Shown: positions 17,060-26,270 of the stretch, piece by piece
How the letters are laid out: every line of letters starts with the position of its first letter
How positions within the stretch are numbered: the first letter of the stretch is position 1
NCBI RefSeq assembly: GCF_007954275.1
Contig: NZ_VOLT01000016.1
Span: 1-64,000 of the forward strand
Length of the DNA stretch: 64,000 bases
Source of the DNA: Colwellia demingiae
GTDB lineage: Bacteria > Pseudomonadota > Gammaproteobacteria > Enterobacterales > Alteromonadaceae
Direction: 5' to 3'
Position numbers and translations under genes: made by a program
The notes under the pieces: model-generated
What the model saw: only the letters and a program-made list of their open reading frames with translations
Told to the model about the DNA's origin: nothing
Database searches by the model: none

Positions 17060-18724
17060 ATTTTAATCAACAAAATATCTGTTCAGCACCTTAAAGGTGA
17101 TATCTTCGGCGGCTTAACCGCTGCAGTAATTGCGTTACCCTTAGCATTAGCCTTTGGCGTATCATCAGGGGCAGGGGCTATAGCCGGTGTTTACGGCGCT
17201 ATTTTTGTTGGTTTTTTTGCGGCGCTATTTGGCGGAACTGCCACTCAAATATCCGGTCCAACAGGGCCTATGAGTGTGGTAATGGCTTTAGTGTTCACTC
17301 AATTAATCGCGAGTCACCCTGACACTGGCTTAGTATTAGCTTTTACCTGCGTCATTTTAGCCGGTTTATTCCAAATATTATTTGGCTTGCTCAAGCTAGG
17401 TAAATATTTTGTTATGGTGCCTTATCCTGTTATTTCTGGCTTTATGACAGGCATTGGCATTATTATTATTCTGCTGCAAATATCACCACTGTTAGGCAAC
17501 GCAGGCGATAGCAACGCGTTAGCTGCATTAACTAATATTCCAAACGCATTTAATCAGCAAAATACTTTTGCTACTGTACTTGGTGTGATCACGCTGTTAA
17601 TCATGATTTATTGGCCTGAAAAATGGACCAAAATAATCCCAGCACCACTGTTTGCATTAATCACTTTAACCATTATTAGTTCGACTTTTTTTACCCAGCA
17701 AGGTATTTCTGTTATTGGTGAAATTCCGACCGGATTTCCTAGTTTGCTAATGCCTAGCCTATCGTTAGATACACTGTATCAGGTTAGTTATTTCGCCTTT
17801 TTATTAGCGGTATTAGGCGCTATCGATTCATTACTCACCTCAATGGTTGCTGATACCCTGACCGAAACCCATCACAATAGTGATAAAGAGCTTATTGGCC
17901 AAGGGATTGCGAATACTATTGCGGGTTTTTTTGGTGCATTACCGGGCGCTGGCGCGACCATGCGTACAGCCATTAATATTCGTGCAGGCGGTAAAACAGC
18001 CTTATCTGGCATCATACATTCTATTACTTTACTCATTGTTATTCTTTGGGCAGGAGATTACGCACAGTATATTCCCCATACCGTTCTGGCAGGTATGCTA
18101 ATTAAAGTGGGTCTTGATATTATTGATTGGCGTTTTATTTTTCAGATAAAAAAAGTTGGACTATTTTCGGCTTCTTTAATGTTATTGGTTTTGCTGCTCA
18201 CCGTTTTTGTTGATTTAATTACTGCGGTGTTAGTCGGCATGTTCATTGCTAATTTGGTGACACTAGACCGTTTAACGCATATTCAACTTGATAATATTAC
18301 CTTTAAAAGAGGGGATGAATTACTTAGTGAAATAAGCAGTGAAATGACATCAAACAAGGCGAATATAGCGTTAACGGATGATATTCAAAACAATCTGAGT
18401 AAATCCTTAGCAAACACACTTTTACTAGAAATTGACGGCCCCGTTAGTTTTGCTGTTTCTAGAGAGTTATCTCGTCGCTTTACTGAAAACCTAGCGTTCA
18501 CCACCTTAGTGATTGATTTATCGAGCGCTAAATTGATAGGAACAACAACTGCACTTATGATCACCGATCTTATAGAGCGTACTAAAATAAAAAATAAAAA
18601 AGTATTGGTTATCACGGGCACTGAGAAAACTAATCAATCATTAAAGAAGTTATCTTTAGAAACGTTATTAGACAAAAAATATCAATTCGACAATAGAGAG
18701 CAAGCACTTCAAACGCTTATTTAA
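17060..18724 (+). CDS. SulP-family anion transporter with STAS domain, non-standard start
   Basis: An inner-membrane SulP/SLC26-type anion transporter, about 554 residues as drawn. The reading frame is open from 17048 and shows SulP family sequence well before the first ATG (17270): HLKGDIFGGLTAAVIALPLA and AGVYGAIFVGFFAALFGGT encode the first membrane segments and substrate site. There is no ATG, GTG or TTG in frame in this stretch, so an ATT at 17057 or 17060 is used as a provisional start. The C-terminal STAS domain (LLLEIDGPVSFAVS onward, about 455-554) is complete. It could be translated from a rare start, be mis-sequenced, or be an inactive gene. Anion specificity (sulfate, bicarbonate or other) is unknown. 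Confidence 0.75.
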   Translation: MLINKISVQHLKGDIFGGLTAAVIALPLALAFGVSSGAGAIAGVYGAIFVGFFAALFGGTATQISGPTGPMSVVMALVFTQLIASHPDTGLVLAFTCVILAGLFQILFGLLKLGKYFVMVPYPVISGFMTGIGIIIILLQISPLLGNAGDSNALAALTNIPNAFNQQNTFATVLGVITLLIMIYWPEKWTKIIPAPLFALITLTIISSTFFTQQGISVIGEIPTGFPSLLMPSLSLDTLYQVSYFAFLLAVLGAIDSLLTSMVADTLTETHHNSDKELIGQGIANTIAGFFGALPGAGATMRTAINIRAGGKTALSGIIHSITLLIVILWAGDYAQYIPHTVLAGMLIKVGLDIIDWRFIFQIKKVGLFSASLMLLVLLLTVFVDLITAVLVGMFIANLVTLDRLTHIQLDNITFKRGDELLSEISSEMTSNKANIALTDDIQNNLSKSLANTLLLEIDGPVSFAVSRELSRRFTENLAFTTLVIDLSSAKLIGTTTALMITDLIERTKIKNKKVLVITGTEKTNQSLKKLSLETLLDKKYQFDNREQALQTLI

Positions 18725-18762
18725 ACAGTAAGAAATCGAAACTAATGGCTATGGGTCATTAC

Positions 18763-19029
18763 TATACCCGTTCCACTTGAATATGCATGACTCAGCTGGA
18801 ATGAGAAACGCCTTTAGGCAAGGCATTGATTGAAGAGAATAGTTATTCTATTGTCGAAATCAATAACACAGCATAAAGCGTTTCTAAACCAGCCCCTTGG
18901 GGAAGGCTGAGAAAATCATACTCTGCGTTACATTTCTTTTTAAGGGAATGACCCTTAATAAAAAAATGCGCCTTGATTATGAATCGCTCAGACTTCCTGA
19001 AACGAGCATCTCCAAGTGGAGCGGGTATA
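18763..19029. mobile_element. MITE-like element, 267 bp
   Basis: Imperfect 24-bp terminal inverted repeats: TATACCCGTTCCACTTG at 18763 and its reverse complement ending at 19029, with three mismatches. Inside are a palindrome AGAATAGTTATTCT at 18836-18849 and a CAGCC/GGCTG hairpin near 18893-18911. There is no coding capacity; a 132-codon open frame across it also overlaps a real gene on the other strand and is not believed. It is likely mobilised in trans. Confidence 0.65.
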
Positions 19030-19145
19030 TAAGTAATTACAGGAGGCTGTGGATCTTCAGAAATAATGAGAAAGGTGTCACGCGAAGAGAAACTCTGACT
19101 GTATTCGACGATTTGTTTATCAAACCAAGCCGTTTAACTTATTCC

Positions 19146-19343
19146 CTAGTCGTTACCATCGTCTTCTACTCGTTCATCATCGTCATCAATAATATCTGGA
19201 GTCACTGTGTCGACAACGTCGATAGTTCCACCAACAACCGTAGTAGTGACATCTACCGCGGCAGATATAACAGTAGCCGCAATACAGCCAGATAAGCTAA
19301 AAATCACGGATAGCCAAAAAAAACTTTGTGCAATTTTTTTCAA
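19146..19343 (-). CDS. Small lipoprotein
   Basis: A 65-residue protein starting at TTG, with GGAAAC upstream. Residues 1-20 form a lipoprotein signal with lipobox LSGC (Cys20). The mature part is an Ala/Val/Thr-rich segment (AATVISAAVDVTTTVVGG) followed by a very acidic tail (DDDDERVEDDGND). Short lipoproteins of this build occur widely in gammaproteobacteria, but I know of no assigned function. Nothing in the neighbourhood suggests one. Confidence 0.6.
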   Translation of the reverse strand: MKKIAQSFFWLSVIFSLSGCIAATVISAAVDVTTTVVGGTIDVVDTVTPDIIDDDDERVEDDGND

Positions 19344-19540
19344 GATAATGTTTCCAAATGAATAAATATAGAACTATTTAGAATACGCTAATTTAATGGT
19401 GAATCAACAGTTGTTTTAATGCTAAGGGGCGGATTATATGATGCTCCGCTCCTCTATGTTTTGTTATCCACTCGAAATAGAGTAATCAATAACTCTGTGC
19501 CCATTGGTTGCTCAATTATCTAATTAGATAACTCCGCTTC

Positions 19541-19771
19541 TTAATCTTCGGCATAAAGTATCTTAAAATTTTTTAGATTCCAGCCAATCATTACTTCATT
19601 ACCAATTTTAAGGGCTGGTACAGAGCTAGCCCCTATAGCGTCAAGCTCTTTTCTACCGCGCTGCATTTTCGCATTTGTTAATCGGTATTTAATGCCATTA
19701 TCATCCAAGTATTTTTGAGCTTCACGGCAATGGGGGCATTTATCTGAAATATATAAAACAATGCGTTTCAT
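19541..19771 (-). CDS. Glutaredoxin-like thiol-disulfide protein
   Basis: A 76-residue single-domain thioredoxin-fold protein with a CPHC active site (Cys12, Cys15), a cis-Pro motif SVPALKIG and the G-W-x-L-K C-terminal helix, as in small glutaredoxin/NrdH-like proteins. The ATG at 19771 is chosen over the GTG one codon earlier because AAGG is well spaced from it. It probably reduces disulfides in the cytoplasm; the partner is unknown. It is monocistronic, next to the small lipoprotein. Confidence 0.8.
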   Translation of the reverse strand: MKRIVLYISDKCPHCREAQKYLDDNGIKYRLTNAKMQRGRKELDAIGASSVPALKIGNEVMIGWNLKNFKILYAED

Positions 19772-19892
19772 CACTAACCTTTATAGAACTATTAAAGACT
19801 AACTATTTTACTGAACTCTCAATAAAAAACAAAGATGAATTAACTGAACTTTCGATTATATACAAAGAAAATTAAGCTACTCAAGTAAACCT

Positions 19893-20241
19893 GTAGGTTG
19901 ATGCTTGCCTCGACAACGCTCGACAATTGACCATCGATAAAGTTGTCGGGCCTCACTGCGCTCGTGCCGACCTACCAATATCAAGTTAATTTACCAGTAG
20001 GTTGATGTTTGCCTCGACAAAGCTCGACAATTGACCATCGGTAAAGTTGTCGGGCCTCACTGCGCTCGTGCCGACCTACCAATAGCAAGTTAATTTACCA
20101 GTAGGTCGATGCTTGCCTCGACAAAATTCGAAAAAGCTCGACAAAATTCGTATAAGTTGTCGGGTCTCACTGCACTCGTGCCGACCTACCAATATCAAGT
20201 TAATTTACCAGTAGGTCGATGCTTGCCTCGACAAAATTTGT
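19893..20241. repeat. Tandem repeat array, 3.3 units of 104-110 bp
   Basis: Units begin with GTAGGTYGATG at 19893, 19997, 20101 and 20211; the last is cut off after about 30 bp. Each unit is itself a hairpin: GTAGGTYG pairs with CGACCTAC and CTCGACAA with TTGTCGGG, with CTCACTGCGCTCGTG inside. Units are nearly identical; unit 3 carries a 6-bp-longer middle. Units are separated by AATATCAAGTTAATTTACCA. There is no coding frame. It fills most of the 710-bp gap between the glutaredoxin-like gene and the TonB operon. Confidence 0.85.
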
Positions 20242-20345
20242 AGTTGTCTTTATTTTCTTGCTCTTTGTGAAGTTATTTCTGCTTTGCTGGTTGTCATTAA
20301 ACTGAAATGTTAATGCAACATAAGCGTCATACTTATGCAGTTTAA

Positions 20346-20375
20346 CTGTCATATTTCCTCGGTACACTTTGTCAC
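20346..20375 (+). promoter_or_regulatory. Possible PhoB half-sites upstream of the TonB operon
   Basis: CTGTCAT at 20346 and TTGTCAC at 20369, 23 bp apart rather than the ideal 22. Suggestive only. Confidence 0.25.
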
Positions 20376-20485
20376 ATTCTTGAATGCCAATAAAAAATCT
20401 TTGTTTTCAATATGAAGGTTAGGCTTGGTATTTATAATTTATGACGCTCTTATGAATTAAGAGTTAAAAGAGAAAGGGTAAACCG

Positions 20486-21346
20486 ATGACGTTGTCTAAA
20501 CTCACTAAAGCAAGCCTAATATTTAGCCTTACCACGAGTAGTTTAATCTTTGCTACCTCAGTAAGTGCTACTGACCCAGCAAGTGATTCCTCAGCTAATA
20601 CATCATTGACCAGCACCTCATTAAATAAGGTGGTTAATGCAGGTCAGCAAATCAATCATTCAGCTGCTAAGTCACAGCAAAAAGTAAACACCTTGACGGA
20701 CCAAGCACAAACTAAATTACAGCAATTTCATGTGGTAACAAAAGAAGTTGATGGCCTCAGTGTTTATAACCAGCAGATGCAAACACAGCTTGATAGCCAA
20801 ATGACTGAGCTAGCTCAGTTAGCTAAGTCAATGGAAGAGGTCAGTGTTATTGAGCGTCAAATCTCACCATTAATGGCACGTATGATTAGCACGTTAGATA
20901 CCTTTGTTGAGCTTGATGTTCCTTTTTTGCCTAGTGAAAGAACCAAACGTGTTGAAGATTTAAAAACCATGATGAATCGTGCTGATATTGCCGTTTCTGA
21001 AAAGTTTCGTCGAGTGTTAGAAGCGTACCAAATTGAAGTGGATTACGGTCGTACTATTGAAGCGTACAGTGGAATATTACCTATTGATGGTAAAAAAATG
21101 GATGTTGATTTTCTACGTATTGGCCGCGTGAGTTTGGTTTATCAAACACGTGACGGTAGCCGTTTAGGTGAATGGAAACAATCTTCAGGAGGACAGGGCC
21201 AATGGCAATCACTGTCACAAGATTACCGTTTAGGCATTAATAAAGCCTTACGTATAGCCCGTAAACAGCTAGCACCAGATTTAATTCTCGTACCAGTATC
21301 AGCGGTACCGGTGTCTATTAATGAAACATCGACACAAGCAGAGTAA
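20486..21346 (+). CDS. DUF3450 periplasmic protein of the TonB operon
   Basis: A 286-residue exported protein: signal peptide ending at VSA (about residue 28), then a long alpha-helical coiled coil (50-135, rich in Gln, Leu, Lys) and a C-terminal region with DYGRTIEAYSG and VYQTRDGSRLGEW. This is the DUF3450 family, which regularly precedes TtpC-type TonB systems in Vibrio, Shewanella and relatives. It is first gene of a six-gene operon; the next gene starts five bases after its stop. It probably interacts with the periplasmic coiled coil of TtpC, but its exact role is not established. Confidence 0.85.
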   Translation: MTLSKLTKASLIFSLTTSSLIFATSVSATDPASDSSANTSLTSTSLNKVVNAGQQINHSAAKSQQKVNTLTDQAQTKLQQFHVVTKEVDGLSVYNQQMQTQLDSQMTELAQLAKSMEEVSVIERQISPLMARMISTLDTFVELDVPFLPSERTKRVEDLKTMMNRADIAVSEKFRRVLEAYQIEVDYGRTIEAYSGILPIDGKKMDVDFLRIGRVSLVYQTRDGSRLGEWKQSSGGQGQWQSLSQDYRLGINKALRIARKQLAPDLILVPVSAVPVSINETSTQAE

Positions 21347-21351
21347 TAATT

Positions 21352-22860
21352 ATGACTATTTATCCTAATGAAATAAAGAGCGCAATAAAAAATACAGTCA
21401 CAAAAACAATCAATGAAACGTTAAGCCAAGGTGTTAATAAGTTAAGACATGTAAGCAAAAAAGCGCTAGCCGTGTCTGCACTTTCAATCACGTTTGCTTC
21501 CTTGAGTAGTTTAAGTGCGCTTAGTTATGCACAAGATGCGGTTACTCTTGATGATTTATTAAATCAACTACAACAAGGCCAGATAACCCAAACTAAGCAA
21601 AACCAAGCAAGAGAAAGTCAATTTAAAGCCAAAGTTAATCAGCAACAAAATATGCTGAATGATATGAGCTACCAGCGTGATAATGCGTTAGTGCTCAGTG
21701 TACAGCTTGAACAAAATTTTGCTGATAACGAAATTAAGTTGGCAAATAAGGCTGAGGCTTTAGATAAACGTTTAGGCGAATTAAAAGAATTGTTTGGTGT
21801 GTTACAGCAAGTATCAGGTGATACCCGCAGTAAATTTCAAACGTCTGTTATTTCTGCACAAATACCAGGTCGAGGTCAATTTTTAGATGAATTTGCACAA
21901 AGCATGGGTTCCAGTTCAAAACTTGCATCCATTGCAGAAATAGAGCGTTTATGGTTTGAATTACAACGCGAAATGACACAAAGCGGCAAAGTAACCACGT
22001 TTAATCGTGAAATTGTCTTAGCCAATGGTGATCGTAACAATGCAGCAGTTACTCGTGTCGGTGGTTTTAACTTAATCTCTAATGGCAAATATTTAGAATA
22101 TATTGATGAAACAGGTACGGTTGCTGAGCTTATTAGACAACCCTCTAACCGATACTTAGCATCGACAAGTGATTTGGTTAACAGTGGCGGCAATACGACT
22201 TCTTTTGCCTTAGACCCAACAGGTGGTTCAATTTTAAGTTTATTAGTACAAGCACCTGACTTGAAAGAGCGTGTAGACCAAGGTGGTCCAGTGGGTTACA
22301 TCATTTTAGCGATTGGTTTAGTTGGTCTACTTATCGCGTTAGAACGCCTCATCAGCTTAGTGCTTATTGGCGCTAAGGTTGAACGTCAACTTAAGTCCTC
22401 TACTGCATCCAGTGACAATCCTTTGGGTCGTGTTATGCAGGTTAAAGATAACAATCCAGACCTAGATACAGAAACCTTAGAGCTTAAGTTGTCTGAGTCT
22501 ATTTTAAGAGAAGTGCCTAAGTTATCAAAACGCTTAACCTTAATTAAAATCATCTCAGTGGTTGCACCGCTAATCGGCTTACTCGGAACGGTAACGGGTA
22601 TGATTAATACCTTCCAAGCGATTACCTTGTTTGGTACCGGTGACCCTAAACTGATGGCTGGTGGTATTTCTCAAGCGCTTGTCACTACCGTTCTCGGTTT
22701 AGTTGTTGCCATTCCAATGGTCTTTATCTTTGCCTACTTAAATGGTCGTAGTCGTAACATTGTTAATATTTTACAACAAGAAAGTACGGGCATCATTGCA
22801 GAAAATGCTGAATCAGCAGAGTTAGCCCAACGCCAAACACTTGCAGGTCAAGGAGCATAA
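21352..22860 (+). CDS. ttpC: TtpC-like MotA/TolQ/ExbB proton-channel protein
   Basis: A 502-residue inner-membrane protein: hydrophobic export signal at about 38-62, periplasmic coiled-coil domain (65-290), then an ExbB-type channel domain with membrane segments at about 315-340, 398-420 and 440-465 (motifs GPVGYIILAIGLVGLLIALE, APLIGLLGTVTGMI). The long N-terminal extension marks it as TtpC, an additional component of TonB2-type systems, rather than plain ExbB. It sits between the DUF3450 gene and exbB, with three-base spacing to the latter, so it is translationally coupled. Confidence 0.9.
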   Translation: MTIYPNEIKSAIKNTVTKTINETLSQGVNKLRHVSKKALAVSALSITFASLSSLSALSYAQDAVTLDDLLNQLQQGQITQTKQNQARESQFKAKVNQQQNMLNDMSYQRDNALVLSVQLEQNFADNEIKLANKAEALDKRLGELKELFGVLQQVSGDTRSKFQTSVISAQIPGRGQFLDEFAQSMGSSSKLASIAEIERLWFELQREMTQSGKVTTFNREIVLANGDRNNAAVTRVGGFNLISNGKYLEYIDETGTVAELIRQPSNRYLASTSDLVNSGGNTTSFALDPTGGSILSLLVQAPDLKERVDQGGPVGYIILAIGLVGLLIALERLISLVLIGAKVERQLKSSTASSDNPLGRVMQVKDNNPDLDTETLELKLSESILREVPKLSKRLTLIKIISVVAPLIGLLGTVTGMINTFQAITLFGTGDPKLMAGGISQALVTTVLGLVVAIPMVFIFAYLNGRSRNIVNILQQESTGIIAENAESAELAQRQTLAGQGA

Positions 22861-22863
22861 ATA

Positions 22864-23391
22864 GTGATTGCCTTAATGGAAATGTACGATGCCATTAATG
22901 AATTTATGGATACCGGAGGGCAAGTCTTAATCGTTATTGCTGCTGTTATCTTCATTATGTGGTTGTTGATTTTTGAACGCTTTGTTTTTGTTTTTTACAG
23001 CTATCGCAGTGTAAAGAAACACATGATCAGTGTATGGCAAGGTCGTAAAGATCAAACATCTTGGTACAGCGAACAAATACGCAACGCGTTAATTTCTCGT
23101 GGTACTACAAAGTTAAATCGTAATTTAGCGCTTATTCAATCCTTAGTTGTCTTGTGTCCGCTATTAGGTTTATTGGGCACGGTAACAGGCATGATTGAAG
23201 TATTTGATGTGATGGCAATATCGGGAAGCGGTAATGCAAGGTCTATGGCGTCAGGTGTTTCACGCGCCACTATCCCGACTATGGCTGGTATGGTCGGTTC
23301 ATTATCTGGCGTATTTACCGCAACTTGGTTACGCCGAAATGCTAAAAAAGAAGCCGAATTACTCGCTGATAGCTTAGCGGTTAATCATTAA
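22864..23391 (+). CDS. exbB: ExbB, TonB-system proton channel subunit
   Basis: A 175-residue inner-membrane protein with three membrane segments (about 15-35, 95-117 and 135-160) and the ExbB/TolQ signature CPLLGLLGTVTGMIEVFD. It conducts protons with ExbD to energise TonB. The start is GTG at 22864 with AGGAG 8 bases upstream; ATG codons four and six codons later are alternatives. It follows ttpC by three bases. The double presence of TtpC and ExbB is the normal TonB2 layout. Confidence 0.9.
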   Translation: MIALMEMYDAINEFMDTGGQVLIVIAAVIFIMWLLIFERFVFVFYSYRSVKKHMISVWQGRKDQTSWYSEQIRNALISRGTTKLNRNLALIQSLVVLCPLLGLLGTVTGMIEVFDVMAISGSGNARSMASGVSRATIPTMAGMVGSLSGVFTATWLRRNAKKEAELLADSLAVNH

Positions 23392-23466
23392 GCATTAAAT
23401 TAATAATGGAAGCTATTTAACCTCAGGTGAAATAGCTTCTCAAAATAGAAATTGTTGGAGTTAGTT

Positions 23467-23877
23467 ATGCGTCATTTAAACCAAATGTTACAAGACCAAG
23501 ATGAAAAAGAAGAAATTGATATGACACCCATGCTTGATGTGGTGTTTATTTTATTAATATTTTTTATTGTGACTGCCTCATTTGTTAAAGAAGCAGGTAT
23601 TGATGTTAATCGCCCCGAAGCCGCTACAGCAGTAAAAAAAGAGCGTGCCAATATTTTAGTCGCTATTAGCGATAAAGGTGATATTTGGATCAATAAACGC
23701 AAAGTAGATATTCGCAGTGTACAAGCCAATATTGAGCGTTTAAAGGCAGAAAATCCACAAGGTACTGTTGTGATCCAAGCCGATAAAAAATCGACCACTG
23801 ATACCTTAATTAAGGTGATGGATTCTGCGCGTGCCGCTGGTGTTTATGATGTATCTATTGCCGCGCAAGAAGCCTAA
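23467..23877 (+). CDS. exbD: ExbD, TonB-system proton channel subunit
   Basis: A 136-residue protein with one N-terminal membrane helix carrying the essential Asp (IDMTPMLDVVFILLIFF) and a periplasmic domain ending AAGVYDVSIAAQ. ATG at 23467 is chosen, as GGAG lies 9 bases before it; a TTG at 23452 is in frame but would place the ribosome-binding site inside the gene. It is fourth gene of the TonB operon. Confidence 0.92.
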   Translation: MRHLNQMLQDQDEKEEIDMTPMLDVVFILLIFFIVTASFVKEAGIDVNRPEAATAVKKERANILVAISDKGDIWINKRKVDIRSVQANIERLKAENPQGTVVIQADKKSTTDTLIKVMDSARAAGVYDVSIAAQEA

Positions 23878-23897
23878 AAATAGGTTAAGGAGCTAAC

Positions 23898-24557
23898 ATG
23901 TCAACAAACATGCCAACCGATACGTCGCAACAAATCATAGTGCGCAGTGGCGCTCGATACCTTATTGCTGGCGCATTAGCCTTAAGCATGACCTTTCTCT
24001 TACTTTGGGGAATGCAAAAGTTAATTGCTGGTGGAAATGAAGTGATGACAGACCCTGCCAAAGGCAGTGTTCTTGATTTTATCCGTTTAAAAAAAGATGA
24101 AGCGATTGTTAAAAAAGAGCGTAAGCCACAAAAACCAGCCAAGCCGAAAGAGCCACCACCACCAATGAATGCACCTCAAATGCAGCAGTCCAACCCCAAT
24201 GCTAATGCGGTAAAAAGTAGTTTTGCAGCGGACATTCAAGGGGATATTGGTTTATCGGGTGGTTTGAGCTTAGACAGTGGCGATGGTGATTATTTGCCAA
24301 TTGTTAAGGTCGCCGCTATATATCCACGTCGAGCGCAATCTCGTGGTATTGAAGGCTTTGTTATTGTTGAGTTTGTTGTGACCAAAACCGGCTCAGTAAG
24401 TCATGCCACGGTAGTGCAAGCAAAACCTGAAGGGGTCTTTGATAGAGCTGCCCTTGATGCTGTTGCTAAGTTCAAATACAAGCCACGTGTTGTTGATGGT
24501 GTTGCCATGGAAGTGGCTGGCGTACAGAACAAAATTAGTTTTGAAATTGATGGTTAA
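23898..24557 (+). CDS. tonB: TonB energy transducer
   Basis: A 219-residue protein: N-terminal membrane anchor (about 18-40), a short Pro/Lys-rich rod (KPQKPAKPKEPPPP near 73-90) and the C-terminal TonB domain (135-219) with YPRRAQSRGIEGFVIVEF and FKYKPRVVDG. The proline region is short, as in TonB2-type proteins that work with TtpC. It transmits proton-motive energy to outer-membrane receptors such as the one at 8.0-10.7 kb. Spacing to exbD is 20 bases with AAGGAG before the ATG. Confidence 0.93.
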   Translation: MSTNMPTDTSQQIIVRSGARYLIAGALALSMTFLLLWGMQKLIAGGNEVMTDPAKGSVLDFIRLKKDEAIVKKERKPQKPAKPKEPPPPMNAPQMQQSNPNANAVKSSFAADIQGDIGLSGGLSLDSGDGDYLPIVKVAAIYPRRAQSRGIEGFVIVEFVVTKTGSVSHATVVQAKPEGVFDRAALDAVAKFKYKPRVVDGVAMEVAGVQNKISFEIDG

Positions 24558-24630
24558 GCCCCATGGCATAACCTTACAAATCACTTATTACTAATTAATA
24601 GTTAATTAGTAGCAAATTAAGGAGCAAGTT

Positions 24631-25995
24631 ATGAAAAGTAAAAATTCCTTATTTCTGACAACCGTATTTACTTTACTTGTCACTATAACAACCAGCAATG
24701 TTTTCGCTGCTGAAACAGCAACAGTCAAAGCAGATGAAAACAGCACTGATAAAAAAAACGTCACTAAAAAAAGCTACCGTGTCAGCAAAAAAGTACCTGC
24801 AATGCGTAATCGTGTATACGCACAACTAGCCCGGGCACAGCAGTTAGCTGATGAAGGTGACAACATTGAAGGTTTTGAAGTATTAGCTGAAGTAGAAGAG
24901 CGAGTTGATAGCTTAAATAGTTATGAACGTGCGATGTTATTTAATTTTTACGGTTTTATGTATTACGCCAATGAAGATATAACATTAGCGGTTGATAGCT
25001 TTAACAAAGTCATTGCTGAAACAGCAATACCTAACAGTTTGATCATTTCTACGCTTTATTCTTTAGCGCAATTAAGCATGCAGCAACAAAATTATAAAGA
25101 GGCACTTGCATACTTAACTCAGTGGCGAGAGATTAATGCTAAAGAGTTAACTGGCACGCAAGAAATGTTATTTGCACAAGTTTATTATCAAGATAAAGAT
25201 TTTGTTAATAGCTTAAAGCATAGTGAAATGGCGATCAGTTTGGTTGAAGCGAAAAATAAAAAACCTAAAGAGAATTGGCTTACTTTACAGCGCGCTACTT
25301 ATTATGAACTAAAGCAGCCTAAGCAAGTGACTAAAGTAATGGAAAAGCTGATACGTTTATATGATAAACCACAATACTGGTTACAACTTTCAAGTATGTA
25401 CGGTGAAATTGGTGAAGAAGATAAGCAAATGGCGGTGATGGAAGCGGCTTATCAAGCGGGTTATATCAGCAAGGCGAGCGATATTCTTACGTTATCGCAA
25501 CTCTATTTGTTCCATGGTGCACCCTATAAAAGCGCTGCGGTTTTGGAAGACTCAATTGCTCAAGGCAGTGTTTTTGCGGATGAAGATAACCTAAGCATGT
25601 TGGCTCGTGCCTATTTGACCGCTAAAGAATATGATAAAGCGACCGAAGTATTGGTTCGCGTGAGCGACATTGCCCAATCAGGCGAGCACGATGCCTTATT
25701 AGCACAAACGTATTTAAATACTGAGCAATGGCAAGCGGCGATAAACTCTTCAACGTTAGCCTTAGCTCGATACGCTAAGCATAAGAAAAATAAAGGTAAT
25801 CAAGTTAAGGATATTGCCAATATGCATTTAATTATGGGTATGGCGAACTTTAACCTAAAAAACTTTGAACGTTCTTTGGCATCTTTTGCGAAAGCGACCC
25901 AATTTAGCAGTACTAAAAAAACAGCTTTGCAATGGGGTAAGTATGTTGAGCGAGAGCAACAACATAATAAAGTACAGCTAGCCATGCTTAATTAG
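24631..25995 (+). CDS. TPR protein of the TonB operon
   Basis: A 454-residue exported protein: signal peptide ending at VFA (about residue 27), then about ten tetratricopeptide-like helix pairs (NSLIISTLYSLAQLSMQQQNYKEAL, here described not quoted in full, near 130-170, and further repeats to residue 440). TPR proteins of this type close TonB2 operons in Vibrio and Shewanella and help the system act with certain receptors. The distance from tonB is 73 bases with an AAGGAG site. The operon ends in an intrinsic terminator. Confidence 0.85.
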   Translation: MKSKNSLFLTTVFTLLVTITTSNVFAAETATVKADENSTDKKNVTKKSYRVSKKVPAMRNRVYAQLARAQQLADEGDNIEGFEVLAEVEERVDSLNSYERAMLFNFYGFMYYANEDITLAVDSFNKVIAETAIPNSLIISTLYSLAQLSMQQQNYKEALAYLTQWREINAKELTGTQEMLFAQVYYQDKDFVNSLKHSEMAISLVEAKNKKPKENWLTLQRATYYELKQPKQVTKVMEKLIRLYDKPQYWLQLSSMYGEIGEEDKQMAVMEAAYQAGYISKASDILTLSQLYLFHGAPYKSAAVLEDSIAQGSVFADEDNLSMLARAYLTAKEYDKATEVLVRVSDIAQSGEHDALLAQTYLNTEQWQAAINSSTLALARYAKHKKNKGNQVKDIANMHLIMGMANFNLKNFERSLASFAKATQFSSTKKTALQWGKYVEREQQHNKVQLAMLN

Positions 25996-26022
25996 TTTAC
26001 GCACGGTTAAAGTATGACAATG

Positions 26023-26048
26023 AAAAAGCGCCTAAGGGCGCTTTTTTT
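26023..26048 (+). terminator. Intrinsic terminator of the TonB operon
   Basis: AAAAAGCGCC, loop TAA, GGGCGCTTTTTTT. Confidence 0.88.
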
Positions 26049-26270
26049 GTTTTGAGTTTTTATTATCTACGTCTCAATATTTACGTTCTTTCAATCCCAA
26101 TCATTTATGTGGTTAGTACGCCTATTTTTTGAAGTATATTTCTTTTAATACAAATACTTTGAGTTTGAACTATTCAAGGGGTATATAATCCAAATCACTT
26201 GAACAGCTATATTCAGGTGGTTTAGGGATAATCCTATTTATGGAAACTGTGAACTTTTAAAGGGTATTTA

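Noticed and set aside
18897..19295. Plus-strand open frame of 132 codons
   Set aside because: It covers the end of a repeat element and the reverse of the small lipoprotein gene; no ribosome-binding site and no domain.
19893..20241. Repeat array considered as CRISPR
   Set aside because: Units are 104-110 bp and contiguous, there are no unique spacers, and no cas genes are near.
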